Assembly (NCBI GenBank): GCA_022661535.1
Contig: JAKULF010000012.1
Span: forward strand, 992,001 to 1,056,000
Reading direction: 5' to 3'
Source of the DNA: Eutypa lata
Taxonomy: Eukaryota; Ascomycota; Sordariomycetes; Xylariales; Diatrypaceae
Length of the DNA stretch: 64,000 bases
Shown: positions 43,398-54,864 of the stretch, in pieces
Position numbering within the stretch: the stretch's first letter is position 1
How the letters are laid out: every line of letters begins with the position of its first letter
Position numbers and translations under genes: made by a program
The notes under the pieces: model-generated
What the model was told of the DNA's origin: nothing
The model's input: only the letters and a program-made list of their open reading frames with translations
The model's database searches: none

Positions 43398-46275
43398 ATG
43401 ACACTTGACAAGCCCAACCCCAAGACGTAAGTTAAGTCCCACTCCCCCCGTTTCACCCTTAACACCCCCCCAAGAACAAGGGCCCAGCCAGGCTTCGAGA
43501 GTGAGGTATCAATCAAATCCATTGCGACTCCAGTAAATATCTCCAAAATCTAAACATAAATTCATCAGCCCGACTTTTGATCACTGTCTCCCCTATCATC
43601 ATAAACGTTAACGACTCCCATATCCCCGCATTTGCAGAAAAGACTGTGTATTGTGGTCGCTTAATTAAGCTCTTTTTTTAATCACAGACCTCCCACTCCC
43701 GAAAAGTCGGTAGATCAAGAGAAACACACCAAGGTCAAGTGGGAATCATCAGGCCTTGATTCTGACTCTGACACGAACCTTACTTATCGGCAAGCCTACC
43801 ACTTATTTTCACCTGCGCCAGCCGACTACAATCCTCTACTTCCCCGGAAGCGAAACCGCAGTCTATCTAACGACTTTGACGATTTGCCTGTGAACAAGTT
43901 GCTGAAGATGGCCGAAGTGGTACCTACTCAGGGGGGTATCTCGGATCCAAACCTCATCAAGTACGTGACGACACACGTCATACCCATTCATAACCACTCT
44001 TAGATCTATTGCATGTTCAGTCTATGTGACTTTCCGGCTAATTTAATATCTCCAGGACTGTAAACAAGCTACAAGATGTTTTTACAACAGTCGGTGTGCA
44101 AAACCCTATCGATTTACCTCAGATAGCCGTCGTAGGAAGTCAGTCGAGTGGAAAGAGTTCCGTGCTAGAGAACATTGTTGGACGGGACTTGTGAGTTATC
44201 TTAGCCCCTGTTCGATCGCATTCCACCTTAGATCTGTCTCTAATATTAACAACCCGTATCCAGTTTACCTCGAGGTTCCGGTATTGTTACGAGGCGACCG
44301 CTAGTCCTGCAACTCATCAACCGACCCGCCACCGATCAGACAAATGGAGTCTCAACTGAGGTTGCCGATACTAGTGATAAGCAAGCTAACATAGACGAAT
44401 GGGGCGAGTTCCTACACATCCCTGGCCAGAAGTTCTACGATTTCAACAAGATCCGTGAAGAGATCAGCAGGGAGACGGAGGCCAAGGTCGGTCGAAATGC
44501 AGGCATCTCTCCGGCGCCCATCAACTTGAGAGTCTACTCTCCCAACGTCCTGACCCTCACCCTAGTCGATCTGCCTGGTTTGACCAAAGTCCCCGTGGGA
44601 GATCAGCCGCGCGACATAGAAAGACAGATCCGAGACATGGTTCTCAAGTACATCCAGAAATCCAACGCAATTATCCTAGCTGTCACCTCTGCCAACACGG
44701 ACCTGGCCAACTCGGACGGTCTGAAGCTTGCGCGCGAGGTTGACCCCGAAGGACAACGGACGATCGGTGTCTTGACAAAGGTTGATTTGATGGACGAAGG
44801 GACAGACGTTGTCGATATTCTTGCCGGCCGCATCATCCCTTTGCGCCTAGGATACGTCCCTGTCGTCAACAGAGGCCAACGCGATATCGATAACAAAAAG
44901 CCCATCTCAATGTCCCTCGAAGCCGAGAGAAACTTCTTTGAGAACCACAAGGCCTACCGTAACAAGAGCTCCTACTGCGGTACTCCTTATCTAGCGAGGA
45001 AGCTTAACCTGATCCTGATGATGCACATCAAGCAGACCCTCCCAGACATCAAGGCTCGCATCGCCAGCTCTCTGCAGAAGTATACGGCCGAACTCGAAAG
45101 CATAGGGCCATCTATATTGGGAAATAGCACAAACATCGTCTTGAATATCATTAACCAGTTCAGTCTTGAATACCGAACCGTCCTAGAGGGTAACAGCGGC
45201 GAGTTGTCAAGCGCAGAGCTCTCTGGAGGAGCCAGAATCAGCTTTGTCTTCCATGAGCTGTATTCCAATGGTGTCAAGGCAGTCGACCCCTTCGACGTCG
45301 TTAAAGATGGCGATATCCGGACCATTCTATACAACTCGTCCGGTCCCTCTCCCGCACTTTTCGTCGGCACTACTGCGTTCGAGTTGATCGTTAAGCAGCA
45401 GATAAAGCGGCTTGAAGAACCCAGCTTGAAGTGTGCATCGCTCATCTATGATGAGCTGGTGCGCATTCTTACCCAGCTGCTCTCCAAGCAATTATATCGG
45501 AGATATCCTTCACTCAAAGAGAAGGTCCATAATGTGGTCATCACCTTCTTCAAGAAAGCCATGGAACCTACCAACAAGCTGGTCAAGGACCTTGTTGCTA
45601 TGGAGGCTTGCTATATCAACACCGGTCACCCCGACTTCCTTAATGGACATCGAGCCATGGCAATTGTCAACGAACGATACAATGGGGCTAAACCGGTTCA
45701 AGTAGATCCGAAAACCGGCAAGCCCTTGCCGGCCGCAGCAACTCCGGCTCGAGCGGCTAGTCCTTCCATAGACGCAGGTGATCCGAACTCCGGCTTTTTC
45801 GGCAGTTTTTTCGCTGCCAAGAACAAGAAGAAGGCTGCTGCTATGGAAGCCCCCCCTCCTATGTTGAAGGCTTCGGGTACCCTTTCCGAGCGTGAAAACA
45901 TTGAAGTAGAAGTGATCAGTAAGGTCCTCGATCCCAATACATGATAGTCCGGCGCTAACAAGATGGTACAGAGCTGTTGATCTCGTCATACTACAACATC
46001 GTTAGACGAACAATGATTGATATGGTCCCTAAAGCCATCATGCTGAATCTCGTCGCGTAAGTGCAAAGTTCGCTGAAAATCCGAACACGTTCTAACACAT
46101 TTACAGATTCACCAAGGATGACATGCAGAAGGAGCTGCTGGAGAATATGTATCGGACTGATAGTATTGACGATCTGCTCAAGGAGAGCGATTACACCGTC
46201 CGTCGGCGAAAGGAATGCCAGCAGATGGTCGAGTCGCTGGGCAAGGCTAGCGAGATCGTCAGCCAAGTCCAGTAA
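43398..46275 (+). CDS. VPS1: Dynamin-like GTPase Vps1
   Basis: Six predicted exons: 43398-43426, 43688-43960, 44056-44190, 44264-45918, 45972-46056 and 46107-46275, giving 781 residues. If translation instead starts at the conventional Met (ATG 43908, [18 protein letters not shown]) the product is 698 residues, the usual Vps1 length. The GTPase domain has the P-loop [10 protein letters not shown], switch [18 protein letters not shown] and the TKVD motif. The middle domain follows, then a variable insert ([18 protein letters not shown]) where dynamins would carry a PH domain. The C-terminal GED ends [20 protein letters not shown]. Vps1 drives membrane scission at Golgi, endosomes, vacuole and peroxisomes. 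The extra upstream exon pair adds 83 residues ([17 protein letters not shown] to VNKLLK). This may be coding or a leader. Confidence 0.93.
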
Positions 46276-46779
46276 TCGAATACGAGGAATCGCATTGCTG
46301 GGTGGGTTTCTATGGGCGGACGGACAGACGCGCGGACGGACGGAGAACATCGTTACAACTGCCACGCGCCTCTAGGGCTAAACAAATTATCATGATGAAC
46401 GTTTTTGCAAGTGGGATAGTGGAGGGGAAAGGGGGTTACTAGGTGCCTGATTCGCCGGCGGAGGAAGACTCGGGAACGTTTTTTCTATGCCTCCCTTTTT
46501 CTTCCTCCGCCTAGGTAGTCTAGGTTTGAAGGAACAACAAGCAAACAAATAGGGGATTGTGAAAGAGAAGGGAGTGGTGGTGGGTATCTGTCTTATCATC
46601 GAGCCCAATCTAGATACCCAAAGAAAGAAAGAAGAGAATGAACGAGTGAAAGCAGTGATGGTTATGGTGATGGTGATGGTGACGGTGGCAGTAAGGCTGG
46701 CTGCCATGACAGGGGAGCCTACCTACTTACCTGCTTCCTTATGTGTTTAAAGAAGAAGGATGGGTTTGATTTCGGGGTG

Positions 46780-46798
46780 AAGAAGAAGAAGAAGAAGA
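46780..46798 (+). repeat. GAA trinucleotide microsatellite
   Basis: About six GAA units lie in the VPS1-YIH1 spacer. Confidence 0.8.
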
Positions 46799-47085
46799 TC
46801 ATGGTATCGCTACTACTGGCGTATAATGAAATGATATATATCTGAGTAACGAAGTAGGGAGGCTGGCTGGGTGGATGGAGGCGTGTGGTAGAGAGAAGTG
46901 TGAATAGAAAAAGCTGTGCGAAACGAAATGAAAACCCCCTGGCACTATACGATTAGGTATGTCTAACTAAGTATCCAATAACCTAATATAACAAACGAAG
47001 AAAGTCATTTTACTGATAGTATGATGAATGAGTTGACCTCTTTTGAAATTAAACATGTGCTAAATATCGTGTGTGGACATGTGCC

Positions 47086-47109
47086 TGTGTGTGTGTGTGT
47101 GTGTGTGTA
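47086..47109 (+). repeat. GT dinucleotide microsatellite
   Basis: About twelve GT units lie in the VPS1-YIH1 spacer. Confidence 0.85.
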
Positions 47110-47789
47110 TAACAACTCTCTGTATACGTGTGCGCCTATGAATTACATAGGTGTTAAGTACTCATGCATGAACTTAAGTACTCATCTATGTTTCTATGTA
47201 TTTCTAAAAGTGATATGATAGATCGTCATTATGCCACGATACCTACTTCTGGAAATTTCTAGAATATAGGAGGTGCCTCCAAAAACCATGTTTATGTTAC
47301 CTATTGTACGGTAGTAGGTATGTAACACTTCAGGGGCTTTAAGGGTGTGACGTGGATTGCGAGTTAGGTGTTAGGTGAGATGGTGTGGCAATGAGGATGA
47401 TGCCCGAATGCTTTGTTTCACAATTCTAGAACTTCGCAAATATCTCCATCGTCATAATGTGTATATAAGACACCTACATACTATCATGATTCTTCATGAT
47501 CAAGAAATGTTGTTGTTGATGGTGAGTTTCAAGCTCCCCGCTGCGAAAAGTGGGGGTTCATATCTCAGAATGAGAATGGGACGGAAATGCCCAATAGTTA
47601 GTGTGCTTTATTAATAAATAAAAGATAACCGAAGACCAGGTTATGAAGCATCACTATTTCTACAACTGGGTTCGTGGCTGTGGAATGTTGAATATCTATT
47701 GATACAGCTGAATATTTTACATTTAGAGCACGCATTATCCCGTCAAAATTTTCGGATCATAGTACGAGAAAAGGCGCACCATCCTCATC

Positions 47790-48668
47790 ATGTCTGAAGA
47801 ACTGCAAGACGAGCTCGAGGCCATCAACTCCATATACGGCGAAGGGTGCCTGGTCCAATCCAGCGACAACGAGCACATCTATGTCTTGACACCGCCCGGG
47901 GAGTCTTCGTCGCTTCGCATCGAGTTCCCACCGGGTTACCCCGAGGAGCCCCCAGCTGTCATCGGCACTAACAGTACCGGCGAGAGCGGGAAGCGGGGTG
48001 ACGCGGCGCGGGAGCTGAACCTCTTCCGCCGCGCCCTAGGGACCGTCTACGAGCCCGGCATCGTCTGTCTCTTCGACGCTATCGAGGAGTTGACGAGGCT
48101 CCTTGAAGAAGAGCATCAGCAGCAACCAGAGCCACATCCCGAGGACGCCGAGGTTCCTGCTACAGAGAATGGACCTACATCAGCAACAACAACAGCAGCA
48201 GCAGCAACAGCACCGAGCGAGGCACTTCTGACCCGGGAACCGCCATGGATCCTATCGGACCCGTTCGTGGAGCTCAAATCGGTATTCGTGGGGCGCTGCG
48301 CCAAGGTGGCGTCCGTGGAGGAGGCCGAGGCCTTCGTGCAGCACCTGCTCGCGTCGGACAAGAAGGTGCGCGGGGCGACGCACAACATCACGGCGTGGCG
48401 GGTGCGGGGCCCCGAGAACACCCGCACCAGCTTCCAGGACTGCGACGACGACGGCGAGACCGCCGCCGGCGGCCGCCTGCTCCACCTCATGCAGCTCATG
48501 GACATCTGGGACGCCATGATCATCGTGACGCGCTGGTACGGGGGCCACAAGCTCGGGCCGCGGCGCTTCGCCCTCATCAACCAGACGGCGAGGGATGCTT
48601 TCGTCAAGGCCGGGTTCGTCGCTGAGGGTGCTGCGAATGGTAAGAAGAAGGGCTCCGGTAAGGGATAA
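47790..48668 (+). CDS. YIH1: Yih1/IMPACT-family translational regulator
   Basis: A single-exon frame of 292 residues. The N-terminal RWD domain (about residues 1-115) shows LQDELEAINSIYGEGCL, LRIEFPPGYPEEPPAV and the C-terminal helix DAIEELTRLLEEE. A low-complexity linker (SATTTAAAATAPSEAL) follows. The C-terminal ancient domain (UPF0029, about 150-280) shows DPFVELKSVFVGRCAKV, HNITAWRV and LHLMQLMDIWDAMIIVTRWY followed by GGHKLGPRRFALINQTARDA. Yih1 and its mammalian orthologue IMPACT bind Gcn1 through the RWD domain and so limit activation of the eIF2-alpha kinase Gcn2 in amino-acid starvation; they also bind actin. The coding region is very GC-rich at third positions in the second domain. 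The first ATG has a TCATC context 29 bases after an AT-rich leader. Confidence 0.94.
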   Translation: MSEELQDELEAINSIYGEGCLVQSSDNEHIYVLTPPGESSSLRIEFPPGYPEEPPAVIGTNSTGESGKRGDAARELNLFRRALGTVYEPGIVCLFDAIEELTRLLEEEHQQQPEPHPEDAEVPATENGPTSATTTAAAATAPSEALLTREPPWILSDPFVELKSVFVGRCAKVASVEEAEAFVQHLLASDKKVRGATHNITAWRVRGPENTRTSFQDCDDDGETAAGGRLLHLMQLMDIWDAMIIVTRWYGGHKLGPRRFALINQTARDAFVKAGFVAEGAANGKKKGSGKG

Positions 48669-49090
48669 TGGCCATTTATCTATCGTCGGATATGGTTATC
48701 CCTACGGGCGTCGTCGCTACCTGGGGCCTACCTAGTCCCGAGGTCCTATAACCCCGGCTGGTGATATTTGCTATATTCATATGCCCCGCACTAGGCCCCT
48801 CCGAGCTCCAACATTATTATACCTCGGTCGTCACTATAAGAGCTACCTACCTACCTAGGTACCTACCTATCCTCCTACTTATAGGTATCACAGATCCCGA
48901 TCAACTCGCCAACTAATTAATTTTATAACCTAAATAGCTACAGTACCTGATGATACCGATATGACAAAGTGCCTACATTAGGTATCAAATGCAACTAATT
49001 CAATATTCTACACGACTTTCAAGACGTCGGCATTCATGTCCGTAGATCTTGCCAGCCACTCCCCAAACGTCAATCCCGAATATACCCAAC
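48669..49090. other. Intergenic spacer with CTACC words
   Basis: This 422-bp spacer contains CTACCTACCTACCTAGGTACC near 48843-48866, which is partly palindromic about CCTAGG. It includes the promoter of the next gene. No gene was recognised. Confidence 0.55.
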
Positions 49091-50583
49091 ATGGCTGGAC
49101 CACCACCCCTCCAAGGCCTCAAGGTCCTTGAATTCGCCGGCGTCGCGCCAGGTCAGTGACGATGCATCAAATCCTGCATTACCATTACCCTCACCCTCAT
49201 CGTCATCGTCATCGTCGTCACCATAAAACTCCCGTTCCTAACCCGCATCCAGGTCCATTCGCCGGCATGTTCCTCGCCGACGCCGGCGCCTCCGTGCTCC
49301 GCATCGACCGGCCAGTGCCGGGTCAGAGCCACAACCTCAGCCACACCCATTCATCGAGCGGTGCATCATCTCCTTCCCCCTCTTCCTCCCCCACCTCAGC
49401 ATCACCAACATCAGACCAGCTGGCGCGCCGCAAGCGCTCCATAGCCGTAGATCTAAAGTCGGCCCCGGGGATCCAGCTCATCAAGCAGCTGGCGCGGGCG
49501 GCCGACGTCCTCATCGAGCCGTTCCGGCCGGGCGTGCTCGAGCGGCTCGGCCTGGGCCCCGACGTCCTGTGCGCCGCGAACCCGCGCCTCGTGTACGCGC
49601 GCATGGCCGGCTTCCGCCGCGACGGCCGCTACGCCCACATGGCCGGCCACGATATCAACTACCTGGCCGTGTCCGGGGTGCTGGCGCTGCTCGGCCGCAG
49701 CGGGCAACGACCCCACGCGCCGTCGAACCTCGTTGGTGATTTCGGCGGCGGTGGCGCGATGCTCGTTTTGGGGGTTTTGCTTGCGCTGGTGGCGAGGGCC
49801 GGTGCGGGGACGGGGACGGGGACGGGGGTTGGTCAGGTCGTCGAGGCGAATATGGTCGACGGGGCCAGCTATCTCGCTACGTTCCCGCGGCTCAAGATGA
49901 AGACCCCCGTGGGGAACCGCCCCAGGGGCGAGAACGTCCTGGATGGCGGGTGTCCGTTCTACGATACGTACGAGACCCGCGACGGGATGTACATGGCCGT
50001 GGGCGCCCTGGAGCCGCAGTTCTTCCGTGTCCTGGTGAGGGGGTTGGGGCTAGAGGGGAGGAAGGGGTGGGAGGACGATGAGGCGCGCCGGTTCGATCGC
50101 GACGGCTGGCCCGAGATGAGACGCCTGTTCGAGGTAGCGTTTAGGACCAAGACCCGTGGCGAGTGGGAGGCTGTTTTTGATGGTACTGATGCGTGTTGTA
50201 CGCCTGTGCTTGGGTATGCGGAGTTGGAGCGGGAGGCTGATGGTGGTGGTGGTGGTGGTGGTGGTGGTGGTGGTGTTGATAGTAGTGGTGGGAGGAGTGG
50301 GAGGGAGGGCGATCAGAGGCCTGCTGTTACGCTTCGGGGGACTCCGTTCCTAGCTATCTCTGATGCTACTGATGGGGAAGGGAAGACGACGACAACAACA
50401 ACAATAGACCCGGCCGTTCGCGGTCAGGGGCCCGGGGTCCCGGGCGCTGGGTACGTCGGGACGGATCTCGCTCCAGGCCAGGGCGGCGAGGAGGCCTTGA
50501 GCGAGTGGTTTGGCTTGGAGAGGGGGACGCACTTCGGGGTTGAGGATGGGGGGTTGGTATTACTAGCAAAGGCAAAGCTTTGA
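49091..50583 (+). CDS. CaiB/BaiF (family III CoA-transferase) protein, alpha-methylacyl-CoA racemase-like
   Basis: Two exons, 49091-49151 and 49253-50583, giving 463 residues. The donor is GTCAGT. The N-terminus [24 protein letters not shown] is typical of the fold. Then come [31 protein letters not shown], the active-site His-Asp region [14 protein letters not shown], the second acidic site [30 protein letters not shown] and [10 protein letters not shown]. These match alpha-methylacyl-CoA racemase (AMACR) more closely than bacterial CoA-transferases. The reaction would be interconversion of (2R)- and (2S)-2-methylacyl-CoA before beta-oxidation. No clear PTS1 is seen at the C-terminus (LAKAKL is only weakly SKL-like). 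A Gly run from a GGT microsatellite (50241-50274) interrupts a surface region. The third positions are GC-rich. Confidence 0.9.
50241..50274 (+). repeat. GGT microsatellite inside coding sequence
   Basis: Eleven or so TGG/GGT units encode a poly-Gly run in the CaiB/BaiF protein. Confidence 0.85.
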
Positions 50584-50794
50584 TAGTGTAGATCATGAGG
50601 TATGTAAGGTTAATTCTTCGTACTAAGCTAGGGGATCAACAAGCTGTGTACGCTATCTACTATGCGGGCTAACAGCCCCTTTTATTTACGAGAATATTAT
50701 TTTTTGAAGTGGCCCAGCCTGGTTTACCTAACAACATTTAGAGCCTTGCCGGAGAAAGCTTTGATTGAAGTGATTATGATCTGGCCTGCCATGT

Positions 50795-52765
50795 CTACTC
50801 AAGAATGAGGTCCTCGACACGAGCCGATGCGGCACCAGTCCTCTCAAATACCTGTCCCTCCATCAACCCATATATGTATGTATCACCAACGACTTGGAAC
50901 TTGTCTTCTCGTCTTCGAAGCACAAGCGGTACAGGGCAGCCCAAGAGCAGTGCAACTTCGTCTCCAACCTGCGCACCAATCGGGGCCAGGCCCATGTACC
51001 CATTGTCTGTCATCACGAAGCTCCTCTCCCTTGTCCTTTGGTCGAGGTGTGTGACAAACTCATTACTTTTGAGCATATTCACTAATTTACGCACCTCTTC
51101 ATCAGACTCTGACGAGGTGAGAATGGGGTTAAAACTAGGCCGTAGTTCTTTACCTTCACGTAAGTCGCGCTCCTGAACACTCACGTTTTTCTCAACCCAA
51201 TATTTGTGTTCCTCCCTGAGTGTGTGAGCAGAAACCTTCTTCTCGAATTGTGATCGGCAATCTTGTTCGGTGACAGACTTGAATGCGTGCTGCATGAGTG
51301 AAAGGTATTGATCCTTAAACGACATCTCGCCCCAATTGCGTAAAAATTGTTCTCCAGTTTGCGCGTTTTCGGATGCTGTGTTCTCCCGATCAGAGTCCAG
51401 TAACAAGGTCTGGTAGAATGCCCGCCTCCAGTTACCGCATGGATGCTCTCCAATTCTTGTCTCTGTAGTATAGCAAGCCCAAACGACTACTCTCGCGTGT
51501 ATAGTGCTTTCTGGTGCACTCACAGCCCTGACCTTATCCGCTCGTACCCCAGCAACCCGTAGAGTCAGAGTCTGGGGAACAAGACTCCATCGGGATGGTT
51601 GAGAACCTCCGGCTGTGAATTGATAATTTCCAGCAGTGTGGTGAATATCCGCCGAGTTGCCGTCAACGAACTGCCCACGATAACTGGGAACCCAGGTGGG
51701 CATATCAGAGCTGCCGGTTTGTTTTCGACGAGAATGAATATGCCCTATCCCAGCTTGCGAGATCATCCAAAACTGCTTCGCATACGTCACTAGGGCGAAA
51801 TCTACGAAAACGGATGTCGTGCTCTTGGTGTAATCCGGTTGCACCAACTGGTGGATGTCAGGAGGGAACAGGCTTAGCAGGCCATAGATCTGATCGCGCG
51901 GATCCGTGGCCTGGAATCCTTGTGTCGCGATCATTAGATCATTTAATAGTAAGGTGAGTTGGGTTCTACTAAGTCCCGGACGTCGAGATCGTTCCATGAT
52001 ACGGCGGACTTTCAACTTGAAGTGGTTGAGGCCATCCGCTCCCTCAACGAGGTCGTTAGGAGCTATGCTTCCGCCATCAAGATCGAAAAACATCGGGGCC
52101 ATTCTTAGGAGATATATGACATTAATAGCCTTGTACATATGATCTCCCGTTATTTGTTCGGTTCCGCACAAAAATAAGCGCTGTTGAGCCAACTCATTCT
52201 CCTGGATGATCCAGACTCTCGTCCAGTAGGGCCGGCAAAGAAGATTGTAGATCGCCTTCCGCACGGCAGGGGGTTCAAAATGACGGAAATATATCTGCAT
52301 GTTGTAATTCGGATCGTGGACTGTGAGCTTTTGTAGGCAGGAGATAGCCAAGCTACTGTCAACGCTCGCCTCTCCTAGCCAGCAAATGACGGTTTGTGCC
52401 TTAGAGTAGATGTCAGCCATTAAAGGGATCTGGTCGTTCTTCTCCAAGTCGTCGCTCTGATTGATGCATATTGCGTCAACCCACAGGAACTCCTTGTTTC
52501 TCTTCTCCCTCAGGATCCTAAGCGCGGCATGGAGGTTGCCACCGATGTCGAAAGGCGTTCCATTGAGACGTATGGACACCTTGACGCTCTGGTCTCCCCA
52601 CACGTACGATAGAGCGTCGAACTCAGGGGCATGTTGGAGGTCTACGGTGATAGTATCGATTCTGATTAGGTCGCCATGGTCTTCTCTGGGTTCGATCTTT
52701 AGCAATCGGATCTGGGGCGCATCTCGTTTTGCAGGCTCCCTGGAGGACAGTGTCAACAGTCGCAC
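50795..52765 (-). CDS. HET-domain (heterokaryon incompatibility) protein, N-terminus unresolved
   Basis: An open minus-strand frame of about 656 codons. The HET domain (PF06985) lies in the first ~190 residues: IRLLKIEP, APEFDALSYVWGDQ, NLHAALRILREKRNKEFLWV, DAICINQSDDLEKNDQIPLM, ADIYSKAQTVICWLGEAS and YWTRVWIIQENELAQQRL. A variable middle region with ATDPRDQIYGLLSLFP follows, typical of the family. The end has RSFVMTDNGYMGLAPIGAQV and VALLLGCPVPLVLRR, the usual C-terminal motif. HET proteins mediate non-self recognition and cell death on hyphal fusion. The frame begins after a stop without an ATG; the first codon is GTG, and the first in-frame ATG is well inside the domain (LMADIYSK). An upstream exon must supply the start, or the gene is 5'-truncated. 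Confidence 0.85.
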   Translation of the reverse strand: MRLLTLSSREPAKRDAPQIRLLKIEPREDHGDLIRIDTITVDLQHAPEFDALSYVWGDQSVKVSIRLNGTPFDIGGNLHAALRILREKRNKEFLWVDAICINQSDDLEKNDQIPLMADIYSKAQTVICWLGEASVDSSLAISCLQKLTVHDPNYNMQIYFRHFEPPAVRKAIYNLLCRPYWTRVWIIQENELAQQRLFLCGTEQITGDHMYKAINVIYLLRMAPMFFDLDGGSIAPNDLVEGADGLNHFKLKVRRIMERSRRPGLSRTQLTLLLNDLMIATQGFQATDPRDQIYGLLSLFPPDIHQLVQPDYTKSTTSVFVDFALVTYAKQFWMISQAGIGHIHSRRKQTGSSDMPTWVPSYRGQFVDGNSADIHHTAGNYQFTAGGSQPSRWSLVPQTLTLRVAGVRADKVRAVSAPESTIHARVVVWACYTTETRIGEHPCGNWRRAFYQTLLLDSDRENTASENAQTGEQFLRNWGEMSFKDQYLSLMQHAFKSVTEQDCRSQFEKKVSAHTLREEHKYWVEKNVSVQERDLREGKELRPSFNPILTSSESDEEVRKLVNMLKSNEFVTHLDQRTRERSFVMTDNGYMGLAPIGAQVGDEVALLLGCPVPLVLRRREDKFQVVGDTYIYGLMEGQVFERTGAASARVEDLILE

Positions 52766-54864
52766 ATGCTAAAATTTCTTATTACCTTACTGGCGAGGGC
52801 GAAGCGGAAGCTCCATTATAGGGGTGGCCCACGATGTTGATTATGACTACGGCGTCGTTGGTATCTTGGTGGCATAGTTCGATTTTCAATCTAACTGGCC
52901 AGCTTCAAGTAGGTAGCAGGAGAAGGCTACCTATCACATAAGCTCAAATACTTACTACATGTCAAATGCGGCACTTGTATGACAAGCTCGTCAGCCGCTT
53001 ACATATGAGCTTATATATGACTACTTCTAGTCCAAACCCCCTTAAATAGGGAGGTTTTGGTTTTTTTCTTTCGAGTAAATACAATATCTGATAGTTATCC
53101 AACTCACAGGAAGATAAATACATATTGGAATTATATATCCGTATAAGCAAGACAGGGTCATACCTATCCCCAGGGTGTGGGTATCTATATACATATATTG
53201 CGCTTGCTTCCTATACATACAGACGTGTCAGGCACGTGCTCGTCGTAGCAACAATCTGGTGAAGCAAATCAGAAGCGCACCTATCTTCTAATCTACCCAA
53301 CTAACTAATGTAGACGAAGGTATAAGGCATAATAACATGTTAAATTTTCAGCGAAGTAGCTGAATCTTCACACACTTGGTGCAGTGGTACCGTCTCGCGG
53401 TCGGCTTTATTACACATTCTTCATCATTCAGTTCTATGTCCTTTCCCACTTCCCCTGGGACCCTGCACCCCTTCGCTTTCTTTTTTGTTGGTTCGAATCC
53501 CGAACAGGGAACTTTTTTTTTGCCATCTCTTTTTTTTCTTTCTGAATCTTGCCCTCAATCAGAGTGACTGAAATCTATCGGCAGTAGAACTGTGCTATTC
53601 GGCCTGTGTTCATCTAGTCCATACAAAAGGAGTATACAGGACATCACGAGAAAAGCATCTCAAAGAAGCCGAGCTTGTTGCTTTCATAGTTGAACTAATA
53701 AATCATGCCTATAGTAGCATTAACTTCGTCGAACCCGGCTTCAAAAGTCGAGCTGGAGGAAGTGTGAAGGGTCCCAAGACGATTCGTGATGCGATTTCCT
53801 TTAACCGTTGTTTTGATATATGCCGGCTGGGTCCTTTTTGATAATAGGCCTATCGGTGGATTCATACTTTACTATACTCTACGATATCTAGTGACCTAGA
53901 TGCTGGGGTTATAGGGAGCTTCCTCTTTCGGATACTGAACCGCCCTATGTTCGGCCACCATGTAACATCGTTATCCGGAATTGAGCCCGTTATGCCTCGA
54001 ACCAGCTTTCATCATAATTCATGATTCGCTAGTAGAATCGTATATTTTACCTTCGTATTACGTTCTCGGACGCCTAGAAATGCAGGACATGCTTAAAATA
54101 TCCACTGGTTTATGAGCATGTCCTACATACCCTCTCTCTTGGCTGGATGAAACCACATAATTCCGACGACTTAACCCCCCTTCAATCACTTTACTTACCA
54201 GACCAATAGCATAAAGATCGAGAGAAAACATAACGATGACACTTCCGAATACCTTCATACATGCTCATGTGAATAGTCCTCTTTATTCAAATATAACTAA
54301 TATATAATAGCCATATCCACATACACCAATAGGAACAGATTACATTATTCCTATACCTGAATGCTTCATACCCTCTGAGGCTCTTCTGCAGGCCCCCAAT
54401 GATCCACCCACTCTTTGACTTCAACCAATCTCATTCCCTATATGTGCGCTTATACGACCATGCTACCTTTGTGAGGGGTTGCGATGCTTTACCGCGCACC
54501 AAGCAATTGGCACGCGCAGAGTTACCAGCCAAGGAAGGTCGCAAATGGCGGGACTAACAGTGACAGTGCCGTGATTGAAAATAAGAATCGGTCCTCGTAT
54601 AAGAGATCTAGATTGTTGAACTGAACCTTATAGGCTGTCTAGTATACCCCTTGCCCATTAGCATCGTCGCTATATACCTATTTGTTGTCGTGCCATTTGA
54701 ACATTGTCAGAAGATCAGTGGAAGCGGGACCCGAATGTTCGGTCATGTAGTGCTAGACTATGCTCCGTTAGAGAGTATATAAGAATACCATTAGCCAACA
54801 TTGCTCACCCTCATTCTATCAGATCGCAACCAACTATAAGCTTTGAGCCAACCATTCATGCAAG
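52766..54864. other. Gene-poor spacer upstream of HET and AA9 genes
   Basis: This 2.1-kb spacer lies between the divergent HET and AA9 genes and contains no recognised protein gene. A Pol III-like A box, B box and T-run occur at 53377-53521. A 66-codon minus-strand frame at 54058-54258 has a hydrophobic N-terminus but no known similarity. The rest is AT-rich. Confidence 0.5.
53370..53521 (+). ncRNA. tRNA-like Pol III element (A box, B box, T-run); possibly a SINE remnant
   Basis: TGGTGCAGTGG at 53377-53387 fits the A-box consensus, GGTTCGAATCC at 53490-53500 fits the B box, and nine Ts at 53513-53521 could end Pol III transcription. The boxes are 102 bp apart. No acceptor stem or complete T stem can be folded, so it is not an ordinary intact tRNA gene. 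A tRNA-derived retroposon remnant or chance are both possible. Confidence 0.25.

Larger units (their letters stand above)
46276..47789. other. Intergenic spacer
   Basis: This 1.5-kb spacer between VPS1 and YIH1 contains a GAA microsatellite (46780-46798), ATGGTG units near 46660-46690 and a GT microsatellite (47086-47109). Frames of 60-80 codons here have no recognisable similarity. No RNA gene was recognised. Confidence 0.5.

Noticed and set aside
52766..52830. ATG exon MELPLRPR joined to the HET frame by a 22-nt intron
   Set aside because: The intron is below the size that fungal spliceosomes normally use and the phase does not match.
54058..54258. 66-codon minus-strand frame with hydrophobic N-terminus
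   Set aside because: Could be a small secreted protein, but there is no start context, homology or conserved Cys pattern to support it.
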